This document shows positions 44,926-54,794 of a stretch of DNA of 64,000 nt, piece after piece (the first letter of the stretch is position 1; each line of letters starts with the position of its first letter). A model generated the notes under the pieces. That model worked only from the letters and a program-made list of their open reading frames with translations. It had not been told where the DNA came from and searched no databases. The position numbers and the translations under genes are program-made. The DNA is taken from assembly GCF_028372415.1 (NCBI RefSeq), contig NC_092876.1, forward strand, positions 63,454,885 to 63,518,884, written 5' to 3'. Source of the DNA: Notamacropus eugenii. Lineage: Eukaryota; Chordata; Mammalia; Diprotodontia; Macropodidae.

Positions 44926-45889
44926 TAAGCATTTACTAGATGTTTCCTGCAATGTGAAGAACTATAAGCACTGGAGATACAAAGACAAAACTGAGATAGC
45001 CCCTGCCCTCGAGGAGCTTATATTCTACTGAGGGGATGCAGTATGTTCATAGAGAAGTACATACAGGATAAAAGCAAAATAAGCACAAAGTAATTTAGAG
45101 AAGGGACAGAAGAGGTGATATTTGCACTGAGTTTAGAAGGGGGATAGCCTGGACATGGAGAAAGAAATAGAATATAATATAAATGGAACAGCAAGTAGGT
45201 CAGTTTGGTTGAAACCCAGGGTGTGTGAAGGGGAGTAATCTACTGTTTTCATGGGAAAATTGTCAGGAGCTAGACTGTGAAGGGTTTTAGATGCCAAAAA
45301 GAGGAATCTGTATGTGATCGTTAAGGCACTAGGGAGACCCTGAAGCTTCCTGAGTAGGAAAGTGTCATAATCAAACTTGTACTGTAGGATTATCAATTTA
45401 GCAGTTATGTGAAGGACTGAATGAAAAAGGAAGAGACTGGAGGCAGGAAGATCATTAGAAGACTATGCAAAATAGTCTGGGTGAAGAGTGATAAAGATTT
45501 GAATCAGGGTGATGGCTATGTGAATGAGAGAAGGAGACAAATGAAAATGATGGAGAGAGACAGAGAAACAGAGAGCGAGAAAGGGAGAGGAAGAGACAGA
45601 GAGAGAGAAAGGAAGGGAGAGAGAAAGAGAAAGAAAGAAAGAGAGAGAAAGAAAGAGAGAGACAGAGAGAGACAAAGAGACAGAGAGAGAGAGAAATGAC
45701 ACCTGGATGGATAAATATGAGGATGATAGTTGAAAGCATGGAAGTTGATAAGCTCACCAAGACAGAGCTCATCACAACCAATTAATAGAGAAGGCCAGTG
45801 ACAGGGCCTGATAAGGAAGCTACCTATGCCATTATCAAAAGAATTGATAAAAAATATTAAAGCAGCCCAAGTCCTTAAGACCCTCTTCT
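44926..45889 (-). mobile_element. L2 LINE nested in L3/CR1
   Basis: Antisense L2: 'cactggagatacaaagacaa', 'ctgccctcgaggagcttata', 'gaacagcaagtaggtcagtt', 'tgaagggttttagatgccaa', then past a GA tract 'gatgatagttgaaagcatgg aagttgataagctcaccaag'. No intact frame. Confidence 0.8.
45538..45697 (+). repeat. GA-rich low-complexity tract
   Basis: About 160 bp of gaga/gaca/gaaa units, purine-biased, within the nested L2. The Arg/Glu/Lys and Ser/Leu open frames crossing it are artefacts. Confidence 0.9.
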
Positions 45890-46194
45890 GAAGAGTCTCC
45901 TTTTTGGGTTGCCTTTGAACCATTAATGATCATTCTTGGGAATCCAGTCATTCAACCAATTACAAATTCACCTGTTTATACCATCATCCAGCCCACATCA
46001 TTCCATCTTTTCCAAAAAAGCAAGAGTAATTTTATCAAATTCCTTGCTAAAATAAAGGTAAACAGTATCCACAGCATCCCCCTAACCTACTAAACTACTA
46101 TCCCCATCAAAATATGGGAATCAGTTTAGTCTAACATGACCTGCCTATAAAAAATTGAGAAATTAACACTTCCCTCCAAAACAATTGATTGGAA

Positions 46195-46430
46195 ATGTAA
46201 GAATTGTGTAATTAAAATAGCTAATGTTCCTACAGAGTTTTAAGTATGATTACAAAAAGATTCTCCTTAACAACAGATAGATGGTATAAGCACTGTTACC
46301 TCCATTTTACAGACAGGGAAACTGAGTCTCAGAAGTTAAATGACTTGCCCAAAACTACATAGCAAGTGTGGAATTTTCAGTATGGAAACCAGACTTCAAA
46401 TTAAAGTACTTTAACTTTCCAATTCACGAG
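46195..46430 (-). mobile_element. MIR-type SINE
   Basis: 'aaaatagctaatgttcctac', 'ctccattttacagacaggga aactgagtctcag', 'taaatgacttgcccaaaact' and 'cacgaggctgcct'. Confidence 0.75.
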
Positions 46431-47009
46431 GCTGCCTCTCATAAGCTAGGCGTAGCCCTAAAAAAAACCCCAAGACAACCAAAAAGCACTTTTAAAAAGC
46501 AAACAACTGTACATGTAAAGATAACTGAAGGTAGATGTTTCAGCTAACTAAACTCAAATTATATTTCCTACTCAAGAAGAGATCATTTTCATATTGTAAA
46601 AAATCAATTTACTGTTTCAGATCAAGACAAAGTTTCTATAGGCTGAAAGGTAGAATACAGAAAGTTCTCAGTTAAGTGACTGTGAAAAGGTCATTTTTCT
46701 TTTCTTCTGACAACAAGCATCTCCCTGTACTTGTCTGTTCCTCTCCCTACTTTATGGCCCTCAATAACTTCAATTAATGGCTTCAAAAGCCTTTACCTAT
46801 TTGATGAATGCCTGGGACAGACCCATGTATGAAAGCAATGAGGTTTCTCAAGCTACTCCACTCCCAGCCCTCCTAGATTTGAGGAGGTGTGGGGGACCTT
46901 GCTTAGGAGTTCTGCTTGTCTGAGCACTCAATAAGGCAAGTTGAGAGCAGGCTTGAGCAGTGGAGAGGGGCCATAACAAACAATCTTCACTTGAGCATGT
47001 CTTGATGGC
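46431..47009. other. Repeat-poor intronic stretch
   Basis: Nothing recognised beyond short A-rich runs. Confidence 0.45.
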
Positions 47010-47160
47010 TTAGAATTACAGAATAATTTTTATACATACAAGATATAATTTTATCATAAGATGTAATTTTTAGAACTGGGAGAAATCTCTATTTCAGCCT
47101 TCCCATCTTAGAGTTGAATAAACTGGAGCCTAAACAGGGGAAGTGACTTTGTGGGAAGGC
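47010..47160 (-). mobile_element. MIR-type SINE, decayed
   Basis: 'tttttagaactgggagaaat', 'tttcagccttcccatcttag' and 'ataaactggagcctaaacag' keep the antisense MIR order. Confidence 0.55.
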
Positions 47161-47354
47161 TGTGACTGGAGTCTGTAGCCAAAGAAAAAAATAAGTTTCC
47201 TCTGGGCCCAGTTAATTGGCCATTCAGAGATTCTACCAGTAAGCCCCTGGCTCAGCACCAAACAGTCCTTAGCATTTACCAGTAGAAATTTCTGGTCATG
47301 TCCTTGATAATTTCCTCATCACTACAACCATTTCCCAATATCACTCCCTAGAAC

Positions 47355-47535
47355 CTCCAGCTCTCAAGTCAGAGGACCTGAGTTCAAATCCCACCCAGCT
47401 CAGATGTTGGCTGCCTCTGTAATCTTGGGCAAGTCACTCATCCTGGTCTAGGCCTCTAGTATTCTCATCTGTAAAATGAGAGCACTGTACTAGACAGCTT
47501 CGGAAGGCCTGTCCAGCTCTAAAGCTATGATCCTA
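47355..47535 (+). mobile_element. MIR/CORE-type SINE
   Basis: 'caagtcagaggacctgagtt caaatccc', 'cttgggcaagtcactcatcc', 'attctcatctgtaaaatgag' and 'ggcctgtccagctctaaagc'. Well preserved. Confidence 0.8.
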
Positions 47536-47612
47536 TTAGGGGTGGGGAACCTTCAGCCTCAAGGCCACACAGGGCCCTTTGACTGAATTCAAACTTCACA
47601 AAACAAATACCC
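47536..47612 (+). mobile_element. hAT-type MITE, left half
   Basis: 'aggggtggggaaccttcagc', 'gccctttgactgaattcaaa' and 'cacaaaacaaatac' match the left half of the element at 511-679. Confidence 0.65.
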
Positions 47613-47752
47613 TTAGATTTTCTTCTCTAAAATGAGGAGAATTATATTAGACCTTACAGAGACAGAGTTCAATTCTCCACACATTTCCTACTTTGAGGTA
47701 TGGTGAGGCCAGGGATGGGGGTACCATTTAGCATGCTTTAAAATTTATAGTG

Positions 47753-48164
47753 GCGCAGCGTGTAATGACTGACTTTGATAGACTTTGCCCTTCTCAGCAA
47801 TGCAAGGACCTAAAACATTTCCAAAGGACTCATGATACAAAATGTCATCCATATCTAGAGAAAGAACTGGAGTCAGAATGCAGAGCAAAGTAGCCTTTTT
47901 TCCTTTTTTGTTTTATTTTGTTTTTCTTCCTCATGGCTTTTCCCATTTGTTATAATTCTTCTATACAATATGACTAATGTGAAAATGTGTTTAATAGGAA
48001 TGTATGTGTAGAGCCCCTATCAGATTACACGCCATTTCAGGGAGGGAATGGGGAGGGAGGGGGAGAAAATTTAAAACTTATGGAAGTAAATATTGAAAAC
48101 TAAAAATAAATAAATTGGAAAAAAAATAAACAAATAGAGCTTGAGTTGGACAAGAAAAAAAAAG
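47753..48164 (+). mobile_element. L1 LINE 3' end with flanking duplications
   Basis: 5'-truncated L1 3'UTR: 'ccaaaggactcatgatacaa', 'agagaaagaactggagtcag', a T-rich run, 'atgactaatgtgaaaatgtg', a gggagggaatgggg run and an A-rich tail (48085-48163). ATTTATAGTG repeats at 47743-47752 and 48165-48174. Confidence 0.8.
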
Positions 48165-48389
48165 ATTTATAGTGAGGCACCACAGATTTTTGCCCCAAGA
48201 AACCACAGAAACTAGTAGCCTGGTCACGTGCCTCCCAATACAACACTATCAGTCAGGAATGGTTCAAGCTTAATTCTTGGGGTCAGTTTCAGAATTTGAT
48301 CCCAGAGGGGCTTCAAATTGATATAACTTTTAGGACAGATGAAACTATTCAAACAAGTCAATAGATTTTGGTTTCACAGGAATTATCCA

Positions 48390-48685
48390 ATATTCTATTT
48401 GGAACGGTCTTTAGAAATGATCTAATCTAATTCTCATTTTTGAGAAGAAAATTGAAATGCTAAGAAGGGAAGTGACTTACCCAAGGTTACCCAACAAGGT
48501 AGACATGGGATTAGAACCAAGATCTCTTGGGTCAAGCCATCAGCAAGCATTTATTAAGCATCTACTATATGCTGGGTATTTACTACATATGTGCTAGGGA
48601 TACAAAGACAAAAAATGAAACAGGACTGGCCCTCAAGGAGCATATAATTTAATTGAGAGAGACAAGTACATTCTTAAATGTGATT
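48390..48685 (-). mobile_element. MIR SINE and L2 3' end, abutting
   Basis: MIR at about 48390-48535 ('gaagtgacttacccaaggtt', 'ttagaaccaagatctcttgg') then L2 end at about 48540-48685 ('gcatttattaagcatctact', 'ggccctcaaggagcatataa'), both antisense. Confidence 0.7.
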
Positions 48686-49245
48686 TTCTTTTAAAAAAAA
48701 AAAAAAGTTATTCAGTGAAGATATCTACTCTACATAAAGATATCTTTGCCACTCCACTAACAAACTCATCTGCATTTAGCAATCACCTACCGCATACTAG
48801 GTTTTGCTACTGAATCTACTCATAAATGATAAAAGCATAATAAGGCAGCATTCCAGTAAATACACCAACCCAAGACTGCATCTTATCCTGATTCCAGAGA
48901 CCACTCTGGACCTCAGAGGGTTAAAATTGTAACAGTTTTGAGTCATCCACGGCATTCCCCTCAGATCCTCCACCCAGCTGCTTACTGACTTGTTTACTTG
49001 ACTCCAAAAAAGGAGTCTGTTGTTAAAGAAGTAAGAGTATAAGAGGTAAGAGAGTGAAATAGTGTGACCTCAATGGGACAATCACCAAGCAATCCTGATG
49101 ACCCAGATCCCTACGCTATCCACTTGATTTTCCCAGGTCTACTAAATGAATCCCCCTCCTCTCCCCAACTAAATCACCACTGCCAGACTTCTATGAAGAA
49201 GAGATTTGGGAGGAAAAATTGGAATGCCCCATAATGTTGCCCCTG
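48686..49245. other. Repeat-poor intronic stretch
   Basis: Nothing recognised except a short A-run (48692-48707). Confidence 0.45.
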
Positions 49246-49249
49246 GGTC

Positions 49250-49385
49250 CCCTATGAAGGAGTTGGGCTAGATGACTTGGAAGCCCCTTCTTGGTTCTGC
49301 CTTTCTGTGTTCTAAAATCTCTTCCAGCTCTGATATTTTATTTTCTAAAGGCCCTTCCTGCTCTAAACTTCTATGATTCTGCAGA
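49250..49385 (+). repeat. SINE tail with about 33-bp repeated units
   Basis: 'aagggagttgggctagatga'-like SINE text runs into 'ttctaaaatctcttccagct ctgatattt' and 'ttctaaaggcccttcctgct ctaaacttc', two imperfect copies of the SINE tail unit. Confidence 0.55.
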
Positions 49386-49865
49386 AGAGGGAAAAGGATG
49401 ACTGAACAGGAATCACATTAGAGTCCACTGCCCAATCAACTGTCCTATGGTGAACAGTGGGAGTGAGGCAAGGAATGGGGAACATTCTCTCCTCCATAAT
49501 CCCCCAGGCAAGATGAAAGAGCCAAAGGAGCTTACTGATTTGTCTACTCCAAAGACCTAGGCTGGAGAAGTCAGGCTGAATGACAGGATGGGTGGGGCTG
49601 GTTCCTTCACAGGGTTTGAAGCTGAAGGAAAACTAGAGGCAAGCAAATGCCTCTGGAAGTTCACAGCAGCTCTCCTGGACCCTGGGATAAGGCTGGTGCT
49701 GTTTTCTCTCTCGGAAGCTGCACCAGGCCTTCTGGGAGCTCTGCTGTGCCTTCCTTCTAAGGCAGAGAGACTTCTCAAGGCAGGTCAGTCTCTCCCAGTT
49801 AAGTAAATATAAAGAATACGGGGGGCACACAGCAGAGAAATGAGGATGGGGACGTGCCAGGGTCA
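49386..49865. other. Repeat-poor intronic stretch
   Basis: GC content is moderately raised at 49590-49790. No family similarity in its open frames. Confidence 0.4.
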
Positions 49866-49869
49866 CAAG

Positions 49870-50290
49870 GACTAGCTGAGCAGAGAAGTAGAACATGGGC
49901 TCATCTAAACAGGAGCACCATGTTGGAAAGGAGCCCCCAACAAGCAGGCTGGAGAACTGGGTTTTGCCTCCACTGTGATCATGGGCATCACCTCCTCCTC
50001 TGGCACTCCTTTTCCTCCTCTGGCAAGTATGGGGATTAGTCTGGCTGATATCTCAAGTTCCCTTCCAGCTCTAAAAATCTGTGACTCTGTGAAATCTGAG
50101 AATGGTACCAAACCTGGAGCAAAGTGGGCTCCAAGGCAGGAGCCCTGGGTCCTAGTCAGAGTTCCAACATTTCCTAACTGACAATGGCAAGTTACTGTAA
50201 CTTCTCTGGGCCTCAATTTCCTGATCCGTAAAATGGGGAGCATCACAGTTGTACCATCTACTTTACAGAGATATTACATGAAGAAAGCAC
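49870..50290 (+). mobile_element. Two adjacent SINE copies
   Basis: The first ends with 'caagttcccttccagctcta' near 50065-50090; the second (50115-50290) has 'gagccctgggtcctagtcag', 'tctctgggcctcaatttcct' and 'gatccgtaaaatggggagca'. Confidence 0.6.
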
Positions 50291-50457
50291 TTTTCTGCTA
50301 CACAGCGTATCTATACAGATATAGAAATGTGAGCACTAGGACCCACTGGACCGTACTGCCACTGAAATAAGTCAGAGAGGCAGTAAGGTCCTTTGATTAA
50401 CATTCAAATGGACAACTGGAAAGAACTTAAAATATACATATAAATATACATATATAA

Positions 50458-50461
<4 letters not shown>

Positions 50462-50487
<26 letters not shown>
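50462..50487 (+). repeat. (AC)13 microsatellite
   Basis: Twenty-six bases of AC after an imperfect (ATATAC)/(ATAAAT) run from about 50432. Confidence 0.9.
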
Positions 50488-50492
<5 letters not shown>

Positions 50493-50819
50493 AACACATA
50501 CACTAAAGCCTCCATTTTTTCTCAATCTAAGATAACACATATTCAGTGTCCCTTTGAATTATCTGGGAAAAGAGATTTGCTATGACAATTCTCAAGGCAT
50601 CTTCCCATCGATCAACTTGTTTTAGGATCATAAAAACCTTTAGAGGCAAATAAGATAGATATTTGTCCCTATTTTGCAGAGGAGAAAACAGGTACAAAGA
50701 TTATTACCTTTGGCTCCAAAACATTCTATGTCATATACCCCTTCCACCATGCTTTAAATAAGTCCTATGAGGCGTAAGTCCTATGGTACACAGTAGGCAC
50801 TTCATATATGTTTGCAGAT

Positions 50820-50975
50820 ATTTGAGTCAGAGAATCTGAGTTAAAATCCCCACTCTGCTGCTGACAAGCTGCGTGACATTGGGCAGATCATTGCCCTCTC
50901 TGTATCTCAATTTTCCCATCTATGAAATAAGGGAGTTAGACAAGGTCTCTTCTTCTGGTATGAAACTGTAAATCA
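50820..50975 (+). mobile_element. MIR/CORE-type SINE
   Basis: 'gagtcagagaatctgagtta', 'agctgcgtgacattgggcag', 'attttcccatctatgaaata' and 'gttagacaaggtctcttctt'. Confidence 0.7.
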
Positions 50976-51107
50976 GAGTGATCAGGAATGATCAGAAATA
51001 GAAAGGGTATGCTAGATAGAGGGTGGGGCCAGGGACAGAACCTTTACTAGAAAGCAAGTACCATGAACAACAATAAAACAAAATAATAAACATTTATTAA
51101 TAGCCTA

Positions 51108-51425
51108 CTGGTATTTGTCCTTCAGACTCAAGAGAATCAGTGACAGACATCACAGTGTTGAGGTCAAGGCACAGTATGTGTCTGACTGTGGCTAGCCAGT
51201 TCAATGAAGTTGGAAGGCTGTACCACAGGTCGCCCCAAATAGTCACTTGGAACCTTTGGGGCGGCGATGACTCTAGATTTGTGCATCTCACAATTTCACT
51301 TTGCTTGTACAGCACTGAGCCTGGGTGGTCCTGTCCCAGGGTCTCCCATGCCTCACAATTGACACTGAAGTTCTGCAGAGAGACTTTTGAGAACATCTTT
51401 GTACAGCTTCTTCTAACCTACTTGA
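51108..51425 (-). mobile_element. 3' end of a LINE with a finger-like C-terminus
   Basis: The minus strand reads VSLQNFSVNCEAWETLGQDH near 51300-51390, equivalent to KVSLKDFSVN..SWE.LAQDR in known LINE proteins, and further on, in another frame, a decayed RARIGL-SH-RTH motif (seen as ELASHSQTH near 51175-51205). Same family as 34990-35160. It is inserted in an L2. Confidence 0.65.
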
Positions 51426-51561
51426 CAAAACCTACTATGTACCAGGCACATAAACAGCGTGAGATACAGATAAGACAGACAGTCCCTGTCCTCAAAGGGC
51501 TTACAATCCAGTGGATAAAGATACTACACAAAAAGAAACTTAAAGGGACTTGGGAGGGTGG

Positions 51562-51575
51562 CTACCAGAGGGCAC
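51562..51575 (+). promoter_or_regulatory. CTCF-like motif
   Basis: CTACCAGAGGGCAC fits CCASYAGRKGGCRS with one mismatch. It lies within an L2 remnant. Sequence match only. Confidence 0.3.
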
Positions 51576-51799
51576 CCAAGGCAGGGGGCAGGATAATAGT
51601 GCAGTTAAAACCAAGCAGAGCTTCTGGTCAGAAATGAAAAGATGGCTGAGATTATGTACCTGTTTTTAACGGAGGCTTTGGGAAGAGTCCAATGAAGTAT
51701 CTGTTTTCTTGTGAGGACCAAAAGACTTGGGGTTCCTTTTTCCTCTGGTCATCTTACCTTATAAAAAGTTTTGGTGAATAATAACTCTCAAGCCAGTGT

Positions 51800-52740
51800 C
51801 TTAGATAAGAGAAAACTTACTTTGCTTTGGGTGTGGATCCAGGTCAACGGTGTTTGGTTCTAACTCATCAAGAAGCAACAGTTAGAACCAAACATGGAAC
51901 AACTGATTGGTTTAAGATACAACAAGGCTGTTTATTGTCACCTTATTTACTTAACTTATATGCAGAGTACATCATGCAAAGTACCAGGCTGGATGAATCA
52001 AAAGCCAGAATGAATGTTGCCAGGAAAAATACTAACAATCTCAGATAAGCAGATGACACCACTCTGGTGGAGAATTAAGCAGCTTCTTGAGGAGGGTGAA
52101 AGTACAGGGTGTAAAAGCTGGCTTGAAACTCAACATCAAAAATGCTACAATCTTGGCAACTGGTCTCATCCCTTCCTGGTATATAGAAAGACAAATGGAA
52201 GCAGTATCAGATCTTATATTCTTGGGCTCAAAGATCACTGCAGATGGTAACTGCAGTCATGAAACTAAAAGACACTTGCTCCTTGGAAGGAAAGCTCTGG
52301 CAAATCTGGACAGCATATTAAAAAGTGGAGACATCACTTGGCTGCCAAAGGTCCATGCAGTCAAAGCTATGGTTTTTCCAGTAGCAACATGTGGCTGCGA
52401 AAGTTGGTCTATAAAGAAAGCTGGGCTCCTCAGAGTCAATGCTTTCAAATTGTGGTGCTGAAGAAAACTTTTGATAGTCCCTTGCACAACAAGGAGATAA
52501 ATCAGTCAATACTTAAAGAAATTTATTCAGACCATTCACTGGAAAGTCAAATAGTGAAGCTAACGCTTAAATACTCTGGCCATATAATAAGAAGATGGGA
52601 CTCACTGGAAAAGACCCTGATGTTGGGAAGGATTGGAGGCAGAAAGGAAAAGGGGACAGCAGAAGATGAAATGGATGGTGTCATGGAAAGATGAACTTCA
52701 AGACTTCAAGAGACAGTGGAGGATAGAAGAGCCTGACAGG
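51800..52740 (+). mobile_element. RTE/Bov-B-type LINE, reverse transcriptase remnant
   Basis: Frame pieces in order: QEATVRTKHGTTDWFKI, QGCLLSPYLLNLYAEYIM (51850-51980), a decayed YADD box with TAA in place of Tyr (near 52047), AGLKLNIKNATILATG, DLIFLGSKITADGNCSHETK (52210-52270), LLLGRKALANLDSILKS, VKAMVFPV, CGCESWSIKKA (to 52425), then SLEKTLMLGRIGGRKEKG near 52600-52650. These are Bov-B/RTE C-terminal reverse-transcriptase blocks. At least two frame changes and stops; the 3' terminus is missing. 5' truncated. Confidence 0.9.
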
Positions 52741-52954
52741 CTAGACTCTTCTCCTCTTTGCCAATACATACCTCTCCCATTTTTCCTGGTTCAAAGTCCT
52801 CCATACCCCACCTCCCACAAACCTTCATTTGACCACCTAACATAACGATCTCTTCTCTTGCTCCTTTTGTCCCTCCAGTCTGGAATGCACAATCTTAAGA
52901 GGAGTCTGAACCTTAGATTTTATCACTGCTGAAATTCTCAGTGTGGAAACTCAA
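52741..52954. other. Intronic sequence, unassigned
   Basis: No repeat or gene recognised. Confidence 0.4.
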
Positions 52955-53120
52955 AGAGGTTCTTAATAAACCTTATAAACTTGCTTTTTGATAAGTGAGT
53001 TTCAACATAATTGGTTTCCTATGCTGTCCAATGTATTTCATTTTGTGCATTTAAAAACACTATTTTTATTATCAGAAAGCCATAGGGGTCCAGGACACAA
53101 AAAAGGATCAAGAATTCTTG
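52955..53120 (+). mobile_element. Palindromic hAT-like MITE, second copy
   Basis: AGAGGTTCTTAATAA at the left and GGATCAAGAATTCTT at the right are imperfect inverted repeats; the interior 'catttaaaaacactattttt' and 'aaagccataggggtccagga' parallels 30275-30470 in reverse-complement-like order. Confidence 0.5.
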
Positions 53121-53129
53121 CCTAAGAAA

Positions 53130-53235
53130 GTTGCCTAGAGCCCGTGGTCCCATAGCTACTATCAGAGGCAGAATTTGATTCCAGATTTTTCTAACTCCAA
53201 AGTCTATCCAGTATTCACTATGCCAAACTGCATAT
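53130..53235 (-). mobile_element. MIR-type SINE fragment
   Basis: 'tggtcccatagctactatca', 'gcagaatttgattccagatt', 'tctatccagtattcactatg'. Confidence 0.55.
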
Positions 53236-53279
53236 CACTGGAAAATTAGTACCTTATTATCTACCATCATGCTAATTGT

Positions 53280-53580
53280 CTATGCCACACAATTCTACAC
53301 TTCGCTATTTATTTTTATCTTATGCATTTTTTTTTCATTTGTATATGGCTTGGTTCCTTAATTAAATCATAAGCTCCCTTATGGGCAAAGACAGTATCTC
53401 ACACTTCTCTTGTAGCCTAGAGGTCCAAGTACTGGACACAGAGTAGACCTACTGTCATTCAATTCACTTGGGGGAGGGAATGCCTAGCTTTAGTTTTTTT
53501 CTTTGTATACCTCCAGTCCTTTAGCAAAGTGCCCTGCACATAGTAGGTGCTTTTAAAATGCTTCCTAGATTAGACTGAAT
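53280..53580 (+). mobile_element. Two L2 3' ends in tandem
   Basis: 'aatcataagctcccttatgg gcaaagacagt' to about 53450, then 'gtatacctccagtcctttag' and 'gccctgcacatagtaggtgc'. Confidence 0.65.
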
Positions 53581-53709
53581 TGAATTTATTGACACTAGGT
53601 CACCTCTCCTAGTAAGATCAAAGTTATCCACCCCTTGTCAACCCCAGCCCACTAGTTAACAAAAAAAGTCTTCAATCAACCAGTATTTATTAAGCGTCTA
53701 CTACAGAAA

Positions 53710-53965
53710 TACTGCTGTTTACCTGTTCACTTTTGTTCAACTTTTCATTGGTAAAGATGCTAGAGTGGTTTGCCATCTTCTTCTCCAGTGTTTTTTACAG
53801 ATTTACTGGATTTTACAGATCCATTTTACAGATGAAGAAGTGGGACAAATGAGGTTTAAGTGATTTGCCCAGGGTCAACACAGCTGGTAAGTGTGTCTGA
53901 GGCTAGATAGGAACTTAGATCTTCCTGATTTCAAGCCCTGTGCTTTATCCACTGTAGCTACCCCA
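53710..53965 (-). mobile_element. MAR1-type CORE-SINE nested in L2
   Basis: 'ctagagtggtttgccatctt', 'ccattttacagatgaagaag', 'gatttgcccagggtcaacac', 'tgtgctttatccactgtagc'. A short internal duplication of 'ttttacagatttactggatt' type lies near 53795-53830. Confidence 0.8.
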
Positions 53966-54162
53966 AGTACAAAGGCCAAAATATTAAATTAAATTAAACA
54001 CTCCTTGCCCTCAATAAGGTCACACTCTATCAAAGGAAACAGCACTGTACAGGTACATTTAAGTATTTACAAAATGTACACAAAGTATATTACAGGGTAA
54101 TTTGGGGAGAAGGCACTGGCAGCTACAAGGGCCTCCTATCATTCTGAGTTGGGCTAAGAAGG

Positions 54163-54388
54163 GAGCAGCTAGATGGCGCCACAATGCATAGAGTCAGGAA
54201 GACTCATCCCCAGTTCAAATCCAACCTCAGACACAAGGCAAGTGTAACCTTGGGCAAGTCACTTAACCCTGTTTGCCTCAGTTTCCTCATCTGTAAAATG
54301 AAATGGAGAAGAAAATGGCAGACCACTCCAGTATCTCTGCCAAGAAAACACCAAATGGGATCATGAAGAGTTGGAAAAGATTAACTGA
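54163..54388 (+). mobile_element. MAR1-type CORE-SINE nested in L2
   Basis: Complete sense copy: 'gagcagctagatggcgccac', 'gagtcaggaagactcatccc', 'cttgggcaagtcacttaacc', 'ctcagtttcctcatctgtaa', 'ccactccagtatctctgcca' and 'tgggatcatgaagagttgga'. The last part is the RTE-like tail. Confidence 0.9.
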
Positions 54389-54736
54389 AGGAAGGAAGCT
54401 AGGGATTCGGTGAGAGATGGAGATAAGGAGGAAAAGCATTCCAGGCGTGAGACCCATGCAAGGTAGAGGGGATGAAAGCTACAGCAAGGCAGCCAGTCTG
54501 GCTAGACTATATGTAAAGTAATAAGTCATAAGAATGGAAAGATAAGATAGGAATAAGATTGTGAGGGGACTTTCTACGCCAAACCACGGAGTTTGCACTT
54601 GATTGCAGATGGGATGAGGAGCCTCTGGTGTTTAATTAACTGATGTTACTTCGGCAGAGAAGGTGACAGCTGAACCACAGAACTGTCATCCTCACACAGG
54701 AGCTCAGCAAATGCAGGATCTGGGCCTGTGCACAAA

Positions 54737-54773
<37 letters not shown>

Positions 54774-54788
54774 ATGATGATGATGATG
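54737..54788 (+). repeat. (GAT)n microsatellite
   Basis: About 17 units of GAT with one ATT interruption near 54771. Confidence 0.95.
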
Positions 54789-54794
54789 CCAAAA

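Larger units (their letters stand above)
44170..46165 (-). mobile_element. L3/CR1 LINE split by an L2 LINE
   Basis: CR1-type antisense text at 44170-44925 ('aaatttcagagttggaagaa', 'acagtccctcaaacacttga', 'ggtccttcctaagctgtggc', 'cccatcttgtacttgtgagg', 'ccaatattctagcctgtcaa') resumes at about 45890-46165 ('ttgaaccattaatgatcatt', 'atccagtcattcaaccaatt', 'aattccttgctaaaataaag', 'gtctaacatgacctgcc'). The DNA between is L2. Confidence 0.8.
51075..51700 (-). mobile_element. L2 3' end split by another LINE
   Basis: 'ataataaacatttattaata gcctact' stops at about 51107 and resumes at about 51425 with 'aaacctactatgtaccaggc', 'cctgtcctcaaagggcttac' and 'acttgggagggtggctacc'. 'CCTACT' at both junctions may be the target-site duplication. 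Confidence 0.65.
53675..54645 (-). mobile_element. L2 LINE carrying two nested SINEs
   Basis: Antisense L2 3' region in four pieces: 'ccagtatttattaagcgtct' (53680-53703), 'cactccttgccctcaataag' with 'gtacacaaagtatattacag' (about 53965-54155), then 'aaaagcattccaggcgtgag', 'gccagtctggctagactata' and 'ggatgaggagcctctggtgt' (about 54390-54645). The gaps are MAR1-type SINEs. Confidence 0.7.

Noticed and set aside
45421-45923. Open frames rich in Arg/Glu/Lys or Ser/Leu
   Set aside because: Produced by the GA-rich tract inside an L2 remnant.
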